Assembly: GCA_946185305.1 (NCBI GenBank)
Contig: CAMHJE010000003.1
Span: 1 to 64,000, forward strand
DNA: 64,000 bases
Direction of reading: 5' to 3'
DNA from: UBA3792 sp946185305
Lineage (GTDB): Bacteria > Bacillota > Clostridia > Christensenellales > CAG-138
This document shows, piece by piece, positions 16,683 through 26,039 of the stretch. Position numbers and translations under genes: made by a program. The notes under the pieces are model-generated. The model saw only the letters and a program-made list of their open reading frames with translations. It was not told where the DNA came from and did not search any database. The stretch's first letter is position 1. The number at the start of each line of letters is the position of its first letter.

Positions 16683-17429
16683 ATGGAATCCGCTTTATTG
16701 ACATTACGCGATGTCTCGTTGTCTTACTTCACCGAGCGTGAGCAGACGCAGGCAATCGCGGGTTTGCATATGCAAATACAAAGAGGAGAGTTTGCGGCGA
16801 TCGTCGGCCCGTCCGGGTGCGGCAAAACAAGCCTGCTTTCTTTGATCATGGGTTTGCACGACGCGCAAAGCGGCACCGTATCGTTCGACCGTGAGGGCGT
16901 CCGGATCGGTTATATGCTGCAAAAGGATCATCTTTTGGAATGGCGCACGGTTGAAAAGAATGTGCTGCTCGGCCTGGAGGTGCAGCACCGGCTAAATGAA
17001 CAATCCAAGGCGCACGCGATCCGGCTTTTGGAGCAATACGGCCTCGGTCCGTTTTTGCAGTATTATCCGGCGCAGCTGTCGGGCGGGATGCGGCAAAAGG
17101 TCGCGCTGATCCGCACGCTGGCACTGGACCCGGAGCTGCTGCTGCTCGACGAGCCGTTTTCGGCGCTCGATTATCAGACGCGCCTGCAGCTCGGCGACGA
17201 GGTCTATCGCATCATCCGCGAACAGAACAAGACGGCTATTTTGGTGACGCACGATATCTCGGAAGCCGTTGCGATGGCAGATCGCGTGATCGTATTTACC
17301 AAGCGGCCGTCCCGCGTGAAAACCGAGATACAGACCGGCTTTGATCCGGCGCTGTCGCCGCTCGAACGACGCCGGATGCCGGCGTTTATGCCGCTGTATG
17401 ACAGCGTATGGAAGGAGATCGACCGATGA
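16683..17429 (+). CDS. ABC transporter ATP-binding protein, SsuB/TauB type
   Basis: The 248-residue ATPase has Walker A GPSGCGKTS (about 42-50), the Q-loop (YMLQKD), signature LSGGMRQK and Walker B LLLLDEPFSALD with the switch His in VTHDISEA. It resembles the nitrate/sulfonate/taurine/thiamine-precursor class. GGAGGAAATC precedes the ATG. It overlaps the permease gene by 4 bp (ATGA), so the two are translationally coupled. Substrate is unassigned because no substrate-binding protein lies next to it. Confidence 0.9.
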   Translation: MESALLTLRDVSLSYFTEREQTQAIAGLHMQIQRGEFAAIVGPSGCGKTSLLSLIMGLHDAQSGTVSFDREGVRIGYMLQKDHLLEWRTVEKNVLLGLEVQHRLNEQSKAHAIRLLEQYGLGPFLQYYPAQLSGGMRQKVALIRTLALDPELLLLDEPFSALDYQTRLQLGDEVYRIIREQNKTAILVTHDISEAVAMADRVIVFTKRPSRVKTEIQTGFDPALSPLERRRMPAFMPLYDSVWKEIDR

Positions 17430-18211
17430 ACGACGCCTATTCTGTATATTTACGAAAGCAAAAGCGAAAAAAACGCCTGATCACAGGCGGGCAGATCGGC
17501 GTGCTTGTGGGATTTTTCGGCTTGTGGGAGCTTGGCGCTTCCCTTGGCTGGTTCGATCCGTTCATTTTATCGAGTCCGTCGCGCGTGTGGGCGACGGCGG
17601 TGCGGTTATACGAAAGCGGCGAGCTGTGGCTGCACATCGGTGCAACGCTGTATGAAACGGTTTTAGGCTTTCTGCTCGGCACGGCGCTCGGTACGCTGCT
17701 GGCTGTGGTGCTGTGGTGGCTGCCTGCGCTGCATCGGATTTTGGATCCTTACTTAGTCGTATTGAATGCGCTGCCGAAAATCGCGCTCGGCCCAGTGCTG
17801 ATCGTTTGGATCGGCGCGGGCATGGCTTCCATCATTGTGATGGGCGTGCTCGTGTCGCTGATCGTCACAACCGTGACCGTGCTGAACGGCTTTACCAAGA
17901 CGACCGATGAAAAACAGCTTTTGATGCGCACGCTCGGCGCGACCAAAACGCAAATTTTCTGCAAGGTCGTGCTGCCGGCGGGCTTGAATGATATGATCGC
18001 CGCGCTGAAAATCTCGGTCGGCATGACGTGGGTGGGTGTAATCGTCGGCGAATACCTTGTCAGCAAGGCGGGGCTCGGCTATCTGATCGTATACGGCGGG
18101 CAGGTGTTTAAGCTCGATCTGGTCATGGCAAGCGTCGTGATCCTGTGCATCCTTGCCGCGCTGATGTACGAAGCCGTTGCGCTGCTCGAAAGAAAATTGA
18201 CCCACCGGTAA
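17426..18211 (+). CDS. ABC transporter permease, SsuC/TauC type
   Basis: The 261-residue inner-membrane permease has a cytoplasmic Arg/Lys-rich start followed by about six hydrophobic segments. It carries the EAA-type loop near RTLGATKTQIFCKVVLPAGL and the family C-terminal motif VGEYLVSKAGLGYLIVYGG. The ATG at 17426 overlaps the ATPase stop and has AAGGAG at good spacing; a longer frame from 17408 is less likely. Together with the ATPase it forms an importer core that needs an extracellular binding lipoprotein encoded elsewhere. A terminator follows directly. Confidence 0.9.
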   Translation: MNDAYSVYLRKQKRKKRLITGGQIGVLVGFFGLWELGASLGWFDPFILSSPSRVWATAVRLYESGELWLHIGATLYETVLGFLLGTALGTLLAVVLWWLPALHRILDPYLVVLNALPKIALGPVLIVWIGAGMASIIVMGVLVSLIVTTVTVLNGFTKTTDEKQLLMRTLGATKTQIFCKVVLPAGLNDMIAALKISVGMTWVGVIVGEYLVSKAGLGYLIVYGGQVFKLDLVMASVVILCILAALMYEAVALLERKLTHR

Positions 18212-18212
18212 G

Positions 18213-18252
18213 AAAAATCCGTCGCTGCAGCGAGACAACGACGGATTTTTTT
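18213..18252. terminator. Terminator between ABC permease and lipoprotein gene
   Basis: A 12-bp perfect stem (AAAAATCCGTCG / CGACGGATTTTT), a 14-nt loop and T-runs on both strands lie between two convergent genes. It overlaps the stop codon of the gene at 18251. Confidence 0.85.
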
Positions 18253-20401
18253 ATCTATTTTGGAGTGTTTCGATTCGTTTTTCCCATGCGGTAGGCTCCG
18301 GCCAAAGCGTGCCGTCCGGGTCGAAGCCCATACGGATGGCGCGGCTGTAATAGGTCAGCTTGGCAAGCAGGTGCGGGTAGGCAAGGTATTCATCCTGCAG
18401 CTCGTCGGCCAGCAGCGTTCCCAGCAGCACCGCGCGATCCTCGGTCGGGTACGTTTTGGCGTATTTCATCAGATAATATACGCGGTCGGTTCTGCCTTTT
18501 TTGAGGTATGTTTTGTCCGAAAGCGTATAGGTATCGGAACCGGAAAGCTCATAGGAGTTTCCTTTGCCGTCTACGTACGCATAGTAGTATTGAAAATCGG
18601 ACGGGTTCAGCGTATTCCAGCTGTTTTCTCCCCATACATCGACGGGAAGCGACAGAGAATCCAGTTTGCCGTCGATCATGTGCGCGATTTCGTGAAACAG
18701 CGTGTAGCGCACCTCCGAAAGGTAGGCGACATCGAGCATGATCAGCCGCCATTGTCCGAGCGTACCGGTTACGGCGGCCGGATAATCGAGCGATCCGCTG
18801 CTCAAGGAACGGATCGTGCCGCAAATTTCCAATACGATCCCGTCAAGATGGTTCTCACACAGAATCTCAAAAAAGTGCGGCGGGTACTCAGCCAGTACGG
18901 CTTCGATCTGCGTCAGCACCTCGTCCAGCCGAACGGGATCGCTTTCCGCGCTTGTGAGGGGAAAAAGATCGGCCTTATGGGTGTACAGACAAAGCTGCGC
19001 GTCGCGTCCGAGCAGCACGGTTACGCCGTATTGATCTTGGATGCGTCGAACTCTTTCCGCGAAGACGCCGTAATCCGGTTCGGGAGCAGGCAGCGGCGAA
19101 AACAGCGGTTCACTGTAGGTCATGCCGGACAATGGTTCTGTCTCGGCGGCGGCAAGGCTTGTCAGCAGCAGACCGACCGTTTCATTGTCGATCTGAACAT
19201 GCGTCAGCACATAGCTTCCGTCCGTTGCGTCGCAATAGGTTTTCGGGAAAAGAAACGCGCTCTCGGCTTCGCCTGTTTCGGCCCATTTCGCTTCGACAAG
19301 CGATGTATACCGCTCGTTTTGATACAGCGCCGCCATGGAAAGGGTCGAAACCGAGGTATGCACCGGATCGAAATAGCGAAGGGTATAGTTGTTGTCGTAC
19401 GATTCGACCAAAAACCCGTTTTGAACGGGGATAACGGAAGGATAATACTCCGTTTTCGTCCATTCGGCGGCGAAGATTTCGGAAGAATCAAAATTATCCG
19501 CCTTTTTGAGCGTAATGCACGATTTTTCGCCTTCTGTTTCGCTCCAATCGTTTGTGTAAGAGAGCGTGGAAAGACCGTGCTCGCTTTCGCAAAGGTACAC
19601 ATCCCGCGGTGCACAGCCGATAAATTCGCCTGTCGTCAGATCGACGGCGACGGTTTTTCGTTCAAAATCACGATTGTCGGTCACATGAAAGACGCCTGTA
19701 TGACCGTCTTCGGAAACGGAAAGCAGCTCGGGATAGGAGTAGTGGTAGTCAAATTGGAAAAGCGGCTTTTCTTCGCCGTCAAAGCCGATGGAATACAGCG
19801 TATTTTGCATGCCGTCCAGCGCGATCGCGCCGCCCGCAAAGCCGAAGCAGCCGTAAAGATAGAAATTCCGGTCGGTCACATTCTTCCGCGTGCGGTGCTT
19901 GCCGTCCGGCGTGAACAGATACAGCGTCTGCGTTTGCCCGTCCAAAAACAGCGGCGGGGTCATGGAAAAGCATTGCATCTGATCGGTATACAGCAGCGGT
20001 TCGGGCAGAAGATCGGTATACAGCTCGGTTTCGACGCCGGTGGAAAGGTTGAAGCGGTGCAAAAAAAGCATATCAAGGTTGCTGCTTGCGTATAAAACCG
20101 TCAGCTCATCCTTGTCCGAAAAGCCGGCATGCAAAAGCGTCTTGCCGTCCCTTTGCAGCAGCGGCAGAATATCGTAAACGGCTTCCGTTTCGGAGAGCTG
20201 ATACGGCGCAAGCGAAAAAGGCGGCGGCTCCGGCGTCGGGGACGGCGTGGGATATTCGATTTGGACCGTAAGCACCGGCGGCCGTTCGGTCGGCGCGGGA
20301 AAGGACTGCGGCTGCAAAATGGGGTCGCTTTTCGTGCAGGCGACCAAAAGACAGCTTAACAGCAGCAACGCAAAACAAATTTTCCGCTTGGATGGATGCA
20401 T
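18251..20401 (-). CDS. Large lipoprotein with HEIAH putative metalloprotease domain
   Basis: The 716-residue protein starts with a lipoprotein signal (LLLLSCLLVAC, lipid Cys at 22) and a Pro/Thr linker to about residue 60. Residues 65-430 look like a beta-propeller-type sensor region with repeated aromatic-Asp strands. The C-terminal third contains FHEIAHMIDGKL (about 577-588), an HExxH zinc motif, and TYPTEDRA about 75 residues later, which could supply the third (Glu) ligand of a gluzincin. A Pro/Pro endopeptidase-like or related surface protease is possible but unproven. It stands alone behind its own promoter. Whether it cleaves proteins or is an inactive wall-bound sensor is unknown. Confidence 0.75.
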   Translation of the reverse strand: MHPSKRKICFALLLLSCLLVACTKSDPILQPQSFPAPTERPPVLTVQIEYPTPSPTPEPPPFSLAPYQLSETEAVYDILPLLQRDGKTLLHAGFSDKDELTVLYASSNLDMLFLHRFNLSTGVETELYTDLLPEPLLYTDQMQCFSMTPPLFLDGQTQTLYLFTPDGKHRTRKNVTDRNFYLYGCFGFAGGAIALDGMQNTLYSIGFDGEEKPLFQFDYHYSYPELLSVSEDGHTGVFHVTDNRDFERKTVAVDLTTGEFIGCAPRDVYLCESEHGLSTLSYTNDWSETEGEKSCITLKKADNFDSSEIFAAEWTKTEYYPSVIPVQNGFLVESYDNNYTLRYFDPVHTSVSTLSMAALYQNERYTSLVEAKWAETGEAESAFLFPKTYCDATDGSYVLTHVQIDNETVGLLLTSLAAAETEPLSGMTYSEPLFSPLPAPEPDYGVFAERVRRIQDQYGVTVLLGRDAQLCLYTHKADLFPLTSAESDPVRLDEVLTQIEAVLAEYPPHFFEILCENHLDGIVLEICGTIRSLSSGSLDYPAAVTGTLGQWRLIMLDVAYLSEVRYTLFHEIAHMIDGKLDSLSLPVDVWGENSWNTLNPSDFQYYYAYVDGKGNSYELSGSDTYTLSDKTYLKKGRTDRVYYLMKYAKTYPTEDRAVLLGTLLADELQDEYLAYPHLLAKLTYYSRAIRMGFDPDGTLWPEPTAWEKRIETLQNR

Positions 20402-20428
20402 CGCATTTCTCCCTTCCTTATCGGATGC

Positions 20429-20457
20429 AGTATAGCATATTCACGGCACAGCCGCAA
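20429..20457 (-). promoter_or_regulatory. Sigma-A promoter of the HEIAH lipoprotein gene
   Basis: On the minus strand, TTGCGG (20457-20452) and TATACT (20434-20429) are separated by 17 bp, 27 bp before the start codon. Confidence 0.65.
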
Positions 20458-20494
20458 CCCTCCGGGTTTTTTCGCGCCGATTTACGGGAAAGCC

Positions 20495-20523
20495 TTTCCA
20501 AAATACAAAAGATGCGATATAAT
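20495..20523 (+). promoter_or_regulatory. Sigma-A promoter of the GDPD-GH36-NAGPA run
   Basis: TTTCCA (20495-20500) and consensus TATAAT (20518-20523) are separated by 17 bp, followed by AAAGGGAGG and the ATG at 20547. The short leader suggests direct transcription into the three-gene run. Confidence 0.65.
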
Positions 20524-20546
20524 ACGCCCAAAGGGAGGGTAATCAT

Positions 20547-21389
20547 ATGCCTGTTATCATTGTATGTGTGATTTTGATTTTGTTATGCGCTCTGTATCTG
20601 TTTATGATCGCCGGCAAAAAGCCGGAGGAGCGTTTGGCCGCGCCGTTTCGGAATCTGCAATGCGCGCACCGCGGCTTTTATGAAAAGGATCAGTCCGTGC
20701 CGGAGAATACGCTGCGCGCGTTTGAACGCGCCGTCGAGAATGACTACGGCGTGGAACTCGATGTGCAACTGACCATGGACGGCAAGGTCGTTGTGTTCCA
20801 CGACGATGATGTGGATCGTGAAACGACGTTTAAGGGCCGTGTGGACAGTTATACCTTAAAGGAGCTACAGTCCATGTCCCTGTTCGGTACGCACGGCAAT
20901 AAGCTCGGCATTCCGCTGTTTACCGACGTGATGGCGGTGCTGGACGGCAAAAGCCCGACGATCGTGGAGCTGAAATCGACCGAAAACTATGTAGAGCTTT
21001 GCGAAAAGACGCTTGCCATTCTGCGCACCTGCGAAGGCCCGTTCTGCGTGGAGAGCTTTGACTATCGCATCGTGCAATGGTTCCGCAAGAACGCGCCGGA
21101 TCTGATGCGCGGACAGCTCACCGAATCCTATGCGGGCTGGCGCAAGGCCTGCAGCCCGATCAAGGCGTTTGCCATGTCGCATCTTTGGACGAATGTTTTG
21201 ACGCGTCCGGACTTTATCGCCTACGGCGGCTCCATGAAGCGGCCTTTGGCATGGCATCTTGCCAAATGGCGCGGTACGATGCTCGTCTACTGGACGGAGG
21301 AACCGCAGGACGATCATAAGACGCTGCAAAAGTGGTATGACAATCTGATCTTCCAATATTTCAAACCCGCCAGAAACTATACAAAATAA
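20547..21389 (+). CDS. Membrane-anchored glycerophosphodiester phosphodiesterase
   Basis: The 280-residue protein has an N-terminal membrane helix (IIVCVILILLCALYLFMIA), then a GDPD barrel. The catalytic and metal motifs are visible: CAHRGFYE (about 39-46), PENTLRAFERA, VELDVQLTMDG and VFHDDDVDR. It hydrolyses glycerophosphodiesters to glycerol 3-phosphate plus an alcohol. Orientation of the single helix suggests anchoring at the membrane; the side on which the domain sits is not certain. It leads a tight run with alpha-galactosidase and an NAGPA-domain protein, so it may act on glycolipid or teichoic-acid-like glycerophosphate (inference). Confidence 0.9.
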   Translation: MPVIIVCVILILLCALYLFMIAGKKPEERLAAPFRNLQCAHRGFYEKDQSVPENTLRAFERAVENDYGVELDVQLTMDGKVVVFHDDDVDRETTFKGRVDSYTLKELQSMSLFGTHGNKLGIPLFTDVMAVLDGKSPTIVELKSTENYVELCEKTLAILRTCEGPFCVESFDYRIVQWFRKNAPDLMRGQLTESYAGWRKACSPIKAFAMSHLWTNVLTRPDFIAYGGSMKRPLAWHLAKWRGTMLVYWTEEPQDDHKTLQKWYDNLIFQYFKPARNYTK

Positions 21390-21407
21390 CCGAAAGGATC
21401 ATAGCGC

Positions 21408-23714
21408 ATGAGTATTCAGGTATCGGACGGCGTTTTTCGTCTGCACACGGCGGAAACGACGTACCTGTTCCGCACCACCGCGTTCGGCCATCTTGAATCG
21501 CTGCATTACGGGCGGCGTGTGGAGGACGCGGATGTGGAGTCCCTTCGCTACAAGCACGAAATCCCGCACGGCAGTACCGTTCTGTATGACGAAAAGGCCG
21601 ATCCGAGCTATTGCCTTGAGGAGCTGCCGCTCGAATGGTCGGGCGTCGGCAAGGGCGATTTTCGGGTGACGCCGATGGAGCTGCGCCTGCCGGACGGCAG
21701 CTTCACCTGTGACTTTGTCTATGATTCCCACCGGATCGAGAGCGGTATCGTTAAAATGGACACGCTGCCGCAGAGCGCGGGGATCGGCGCCGAAACGCTG
21801 CTCGTTACGCTGAAGGACAAGGCATTTACCGTCTATCTCGATCTCTATTACACGGTATACGAAGCGGAGAACGTGATCACGCGCCGCGCTGTGCTGCGCA
21901 ATGCGGAGCAGACGCCGGTTTTACTGAAACGGCTCATGAGCTATTCGCTCGATCTGCCCGACCGCGGCTATACGGTGGCGACGCTGTCCGGCGGATGGAT
22001 CAACGAAGCGAACGTGATTGAGCGTAAATTGGAGACGGGGATGCTCGTCAACGAAAGCACGAGCTTTTCACAGCATCGGCACAACCCCGCCGTCGCGCTT
22101 CTGTCGCGCGGGGCGACGGAGGACAACGGCCTGGTGTACGGCTTCAATCTTGTCTACGGCGGCAACCATCAGACCTCGGTGGAGCTGAGTCCGACGGGAC
22201 TGGTGCGCATCACGGGCGGCATCAATCCCTACTGCTTCCTGTGGGAGCTGCAGCCGGGAGAGAAATTTGAAACGCCGGAAGCCGTGATGACCTGCTCGCT
22301 CGGCGGCAAAAACGGCATGTCGCAGAACTTTCATGCGTTCGTGCAAAAGCAGATCGTCCGCGGGGACTGGCAGAACAAAGAACGCCCGATCCTGATCAAC
22401 AACTGGGAAGCGAATTTTTTTCAATTTCGGCAGAACTCGCTCTTGCGCTTGGCCAAACGCGGTAAGCGTTTAGGCTGTGAGCTGTTCGTGCTGGACGACG
22501 GCTGGTTCGGTGCGCGCAACACCGATACGGCGGGCCTCGGCGATTATACGGTCAACCGGAAAAAGCTGCCGGATGGCTTGGATGGGCTCGGCAAGCGAGT
22601 CAACGGTCTCGGCCTTTCGTTCGGGCTTTGGTTCGAGCCGGAGAACGTCAACGACGATTCCGACCTGTACCGTGCGCATCCGGACTGGGCGATCCAGCGT
22701 CCGAACCGGACGCCCGCGCTCGGACGGCACCAAAAGATTCTGAATCTTGCGCTGCCGGCGGTGCGCAATTACATCGTGGAAAACGTGTCGCACATCCTCG
22801 ATACCTGCCCGATTGCGTATGTGAAGTGGGACATGAACCGCAAAGTCAGCGATTTTGAGGACGGCGCGTTTCTGCATCGCTACATGATCGGCTATTATGA
22901 GGTGCTGTCCCGCATCTTCCGGCCGCGGCCGCAGATTCTGCTGGAGGGCTGCGCGTCGGGCGGAGGCCGGTTTGATCTCGGACACCTATGTTTTGCGCAG
23001 CAGATCTGGGCGTCGGACGACACCGATCCCATCGAACGGCTTCGGATCCAGGGCGGGCTTTCGCTGTTCTATCCGGTTTCGACGATGGGCGCGCACGTTT
23101 CGATGGCGCCGCATCAGCAGACGCTGCGGCATACGCCGCTGTTCACGCGGTTTGCGGTCGCGGCGTTCGGCGCATTCGGATTGGAGCTCGACCCGATGGA
23201 TTTAACGCCGATCGATCGAAAGGTTTTGACCTCGATGCTGTCGGAGTACCGGAAGATCCGAAAGACCTGCCAGTTCGGCACGTTTACGCGCGTGGACACC
23301 GGCAATCCGCATATCATCCAATGGCAGGCGCAGTCCGAAACGCAGACGGTCATTCTGCGGGCCAAGACGCTGACAAAGGCGGCGCAGGTAAACGATCTGC
23401 TGACCGTGACCGGGCTCGATCCACATAAAACCTATACATGCCGCGAGATACAAAATCCGCTGTTCGTTGCAGGCTTCGGCACGCTGTTAAAGCACATTCT
23501 GCCGGTCAAGATCCGTTCGTACAGTCATATTTTGCTGGCGGCGAATAAACGCCTGAAGATGGACGATTATGCCGAGCAGTATCGCGCGTCCGGCGCGCAG
23601 CTGATGGCCGGGGTGCAGCTGCACCGTTCGTTCATCGGTACCGGCTATTCCGAAAAAATGCACATGCAGGGCGATGATTCGGCCATGCTGTTTGTGATCA
23701 CGGAGGATTCATGA
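21408..23714 (+). CDS. GH36 alpha-galactosidase
   Basis: The 768-residue protein has the full length of bacterial GH36 enzymes. It has an N-terminal beta-supersandwich, a central barrel (about 320-640) and a C-terminal sheet. The nucleophile Asp is D475 in YVKWDMNR, and the acid/base lies in the SDDTDP segment (537-538). The GCASGGGRFD motif (about 511-520) is also intact. It removes alpha-1,6-galactose from raffinose-type sugars or galactolipids. No signal peptide is visible, so it is cytoplasmic. AAAGGATC precedes the ATG, 18 bp after the GDPD gene. The next gene overlaps it by 4 bp. Confidence 0.95.
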   Translation: MSIQVSDGVFRLHTAETTYLFRTTAFGHLESLHYGRRVEDADVESLRYKHEIPHGSTVLYDEKADPSYCLEELPLEWSGVGKGDFRVTPMELRLPDGSFTCDFVYDSHRIESGIVKMDTLPQSAGIGAETLLVTLKDKAFTVYLDLYYTVYEAENVITRRAVLRNAEQTPVLLKRLMSYSLDLPDRGYTVATLSGGWINEANVIERKLETGMLVNESTSFSQHRHNPAVALLSRGATEDNGLVYGFNLVYGGNHQTSVELSPTGLVRITGGINPYCFLWELQPGEKFETPEAVMTCSLGGKNGMSQNFHAFVQKQIVRGDWQNKERPILINNWEANFFQFRQNSLLRLAKRGKRLGCELFVLDDGWFGARNTDTAGLGDYTVNRKKLPDGLDGLGKRVNGLGLSFGLWFEPENVNDDSDLYRAHPDWAIQRPNRTPALGRHQKILNLALPAVRNYIVENVSHILDTCPIAYVKWDMNRKVSDFEDGAFLHRYMIGYYEVLSRIFRPRPQILLEGCASGGGRFDLGHLCFAQQIWASDDTDPIERLRIQGGLSLFYPVSTMGAHVSMAPHQQTLRHTPLFTRFAVAAFGAFGLELDPMDLTPIDRKVLTSMLSEYRKIRKTCQFGTFTRVDTGNPHIIQWQAQSETQTVILRAKTLTKAAQVNDLLTVTGLDPHKTYTCREIQNPLFVAGFGTLLKHILPVKIRSYSHILLAANKRLKMDDYAEQYRASGAQLMAGVQLHRSFIGTGYSEKMHMQGDDSAMLFVITEDS

Positions 23715-26023
23715 AAAACACGGCAAAGCCCAAGCGAAGCAAAGTCGCTGTCATTATCATTCTTATTCTTGTTGCGCTGCTGGCCGCAGGCGGCGGCATT
23801 GCCGGTTTTTTGGCCGGTTCGGCGCAAAAGACGTATGAAGCCGCTTTGACCGCTTTGGACGGCGGCTTTGCGGCGCTGTCCGCAGGCGACGAGGCCATCG
23901 AAAAGCTGCAAGGCAATCCGTTCGGCGCGGGCAGGATCGAGGCGATTCGCGCGCGGCAGACCGAAATCACCGCTGCTGAGATCCAGCGGCTGATCGACGC
24001 GGACGAGCTGGACAGCGCGGAAGCAATATTGAACGGCGCGACCGTCCCGGAAAAGGAGACTTTTGCGAATGCGATTGCCGTGCGGCGCCAGGAAATTGCC
24101 GACGCCGACGCTTACGCGGCGGCAGACGCCCTCGAAGCGAGCGGCGACGAGATCGGTGCGCTGACGGCGTTTGTCGCGCTCGGCTCGTATGCGGACGCGG
24201 CGCAGCGTGCCGCAGCGATTCAGATGCGGCTCGACTATGCAAATGCGGAAGCCGTGTTCACCGGAGAGAATTATGAAGAGGGGATCGCGGCCTTGCGCGC
24301 CTTGGGCACGGCGCAGGGCGATGAAGCGGCGGATCGGCTCGAAGCGACGTACCTTGCGGTGCTTGCCGAGCAAAAGGAAGCGCTGCGGCTCTCCATCATC
24401 GAAGCGGCGCAGGGAAAGCTCAAGGCAGGGCTTTGGTATACCGCAGGTTTTGCGGATGCGCCGATGCTTTCGGGCGACGCGCGCTATCCCGCGGCTCCCC
24501 GGCAGGCCGATGCGGTTTTTTCGGGATTTGCCGGCGTATTTTGGATTAAGGACGGAAGCATAGTCGGGTATAACGATGCGTTCGGCGGCAGAGACAAGCT
24601 CGAAGCCATGACCGATATCAAGACCATGGCCGTCGGGTTGAATCATGCGGTCGTGGTGCATCAAAACGGACGCGTGGAGGGGATCGGCTGCAACGTTGCC
24701 GGTCAAATTGAATTCGGGCGGCTGAACCATATCGAATCGGCTGCGGCGGGCGCATGGCATACTGTCGTGCTGCAGCAAAGCGGGCATGTCGATGCGGTCG
24801 GAAGCAACGACCGCGGGCAATGCGACGTGCAGAGCTGGAACGACGTAACGGCGATTGCGGCTGGACTTTGGCACACGGTCGCGCTGAAAAATGACGGTAC
24901 GGTTCTGGCGACGGGCGACAATACCTACAGGCAATGCGACGTGCAGGACTGGACGGATATCATCGCCATCGACTGCGGCGCCTGTACGACCGTCGGACTG
25001 CGGAAGGACGGCACGGTCGTCTTTGCGGGCGACAACGCGGCGGGGCAGGGCAACGTTTCGGACTGGACCGAGATCGCGGCTGTCGCGGCGGGCGCCTACC
25101 ACACGGCGGCGGTGCGGCTCGACGGCACCGTGCTGTATGCGGGCATCGACACCTGCGGGCAGACGGCGTTTGCCGATAAGCTGTTTACAAACGAATGGGT
25201 CTGTGAAACGGCGTGTGAAAGCCATATCATGGCCGACGGCGTCGCCACCGCGTACATCGAGGGCGAGGGCAGCGAGCGCGGGCCGTGGCTCTATTGCGGC
25301 AGGGACGGCGCGGCAATGATCATTATTGACGAATCGGAAGCAAAGCAGCCGTTCCGCGCGGATCTGTTTGCGGTTTCGACCGCGCTGCCGGGCGGCCGTG
25401 TGACGGATCCGGAAGCAAGCGGCAAGGTGATCCGAATGAGCACCGCGCTGCCGGAGGAGCAGGCGCGCGCGGCCAAGGCGGTCATCGGGTTTACGGGCGA
25501 TTATCTGGCGTATACCTCGAACCGCAAGGGCGTGATGATGCGCAACGGGATCGTCTATTACGACCGCAGCGAAACGACGACGCTTGCAATCCTGCCGGAC
25601 GGCACGCTGAAAATCTACAATGCCGGGGAAATCACCGCGCAGCAGCTGTTGGACATGGGCGTAAGGGACAGCTTTTCCTTCGGTCCGGTGCTGGTGAACG
25701 ACGGACAAGCAGCAATGCCCAAGCGCGTGGAGCAGGGCGTGTATACGATGCGCGTCGGCTTCGGCTATACCGATCCGTATCACTATGTCGTCGGCGTGGC
25801 AATGCGCGACCGCTTGCAGCAAATGACGCTGACCGAGCTTTCCGAGCTGTTCGTGCGCTACGGCTGCCGCGTTGCTTATAACTTCGACGGCGGCCATTCG
25901 ACCTCGCTTGTGTTCATGGGAAAGGAGCTGTCCATGCTGACGCTGCGCGATACGCCGCACAGCAACATCCGCGCCCTCAGCGATATCCTTGTGTTCATGA
26001 CGGATGAACGAGTCGGAAACTGA
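23711..26023 (+). CDS. RCC1-repeat protein fused to a phosphodiester glycosidase (NAGPA) domain
   Basis: The 770-residue protein starts at an ATGA overlap with GH36. An N-terminal membrane helix (about 11-37) is followed by an Ala/Glu-rich helical region (40-240). RCC1-type beta-propeller repeats (about 300-490) recur as AAGAWHTVVLQQSG-x-VDAVGSN and AAGLWHTVALKNDGTV. The C-terminal NAGPA/DUF2233 domain (about 525-770) ends in YNFDGGHSTSLVFMGK and SDILVF. NAGPA-family enzymes cleave sugar-phosphodiester bonds, in human lysosomal tagging and in bacterial wall polymers. The propeller probably binds a ligand or partner. With GDPD and alpha-galactosidase it suggests handling of phosphodiester-linked glycans (inference). 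Confidence 0.88.
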   Translation: MKNTAKPKRSKVAVIIILILVALLAAGGGIAGFLAGSAQKTYEAALTALDGGFAALSAGDEAIEKLQGNPFGAGRIEAIRARQTEITAAEIQRLIDADELDSAEAILNGATVPEKETFANAIAVRRQEIADADAYAAADALEASGDEIGALTAFVALGSYADAAQRAAAIQMRLDYANAEAVFTGENYEEGIAALRALGTAQGDEAADRLEATYLAVLAEQKEALRLSIIEAAQGKLKAGLWYTAGFADAPMLSGDARYPAAPRQADAVFSGFAGVFWIKDGSIVGYNDAFGGRDKLEAMTDIKTMAVGLNHAVVVHQNGRVEGIGCNVAGQIEFGRLNHIESAAAGAWHTVVLQQSGHVDAVGSNDRGQCDVQSWNDVTAIAAGLWHTVALKNDGTVLATGDNTYRQCDVQDWTDIIAIDCGACTTVGLRKDGTVVFAGDNAAGQGNVSDWTEIAAVAAGAYHTAAVRLDGTVLYAGIDTCGQTAFADKLFTNEWVCETACESHIMADGVATAYIEGEGSERGPWLYCGRDGAAMIIIDESEAKQPFRADLFAVSTALPGGRVTDPEASGKVIRMSTALPEEQARAAKAVIGFTGDYLAYTSNRKGVMMRNGIVYYDRSETTTLAILPDGTLKIYNAGEITAQQLLDMGVRDSFSFGPVLVNDGQAAMPKRVEQGVYTMRVGFGYTDPYHYVVGVAMRDRLQQMTLTELSELFVRYGCRVAYNFDGGHSTSLVFMGKELSMLTLRDTPHSNIRALSDILVFMTDERVGN

Positions 26024-26039
26024 TTAAGCATAGTATATA

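Noticed and set aside
18260..20095. 611-codon plus-strand frame
   Set aside because: Shadow of the HEIAH lipoprotein; Arg-rich, with no domain features.
23645..25960. 771-codon minus-strand frame
   Set aside because: Antisense of the RCC1-NAGPA gene, which has clear domains and correct signals; its composition is typical of antisense frames in GC-rich genes.
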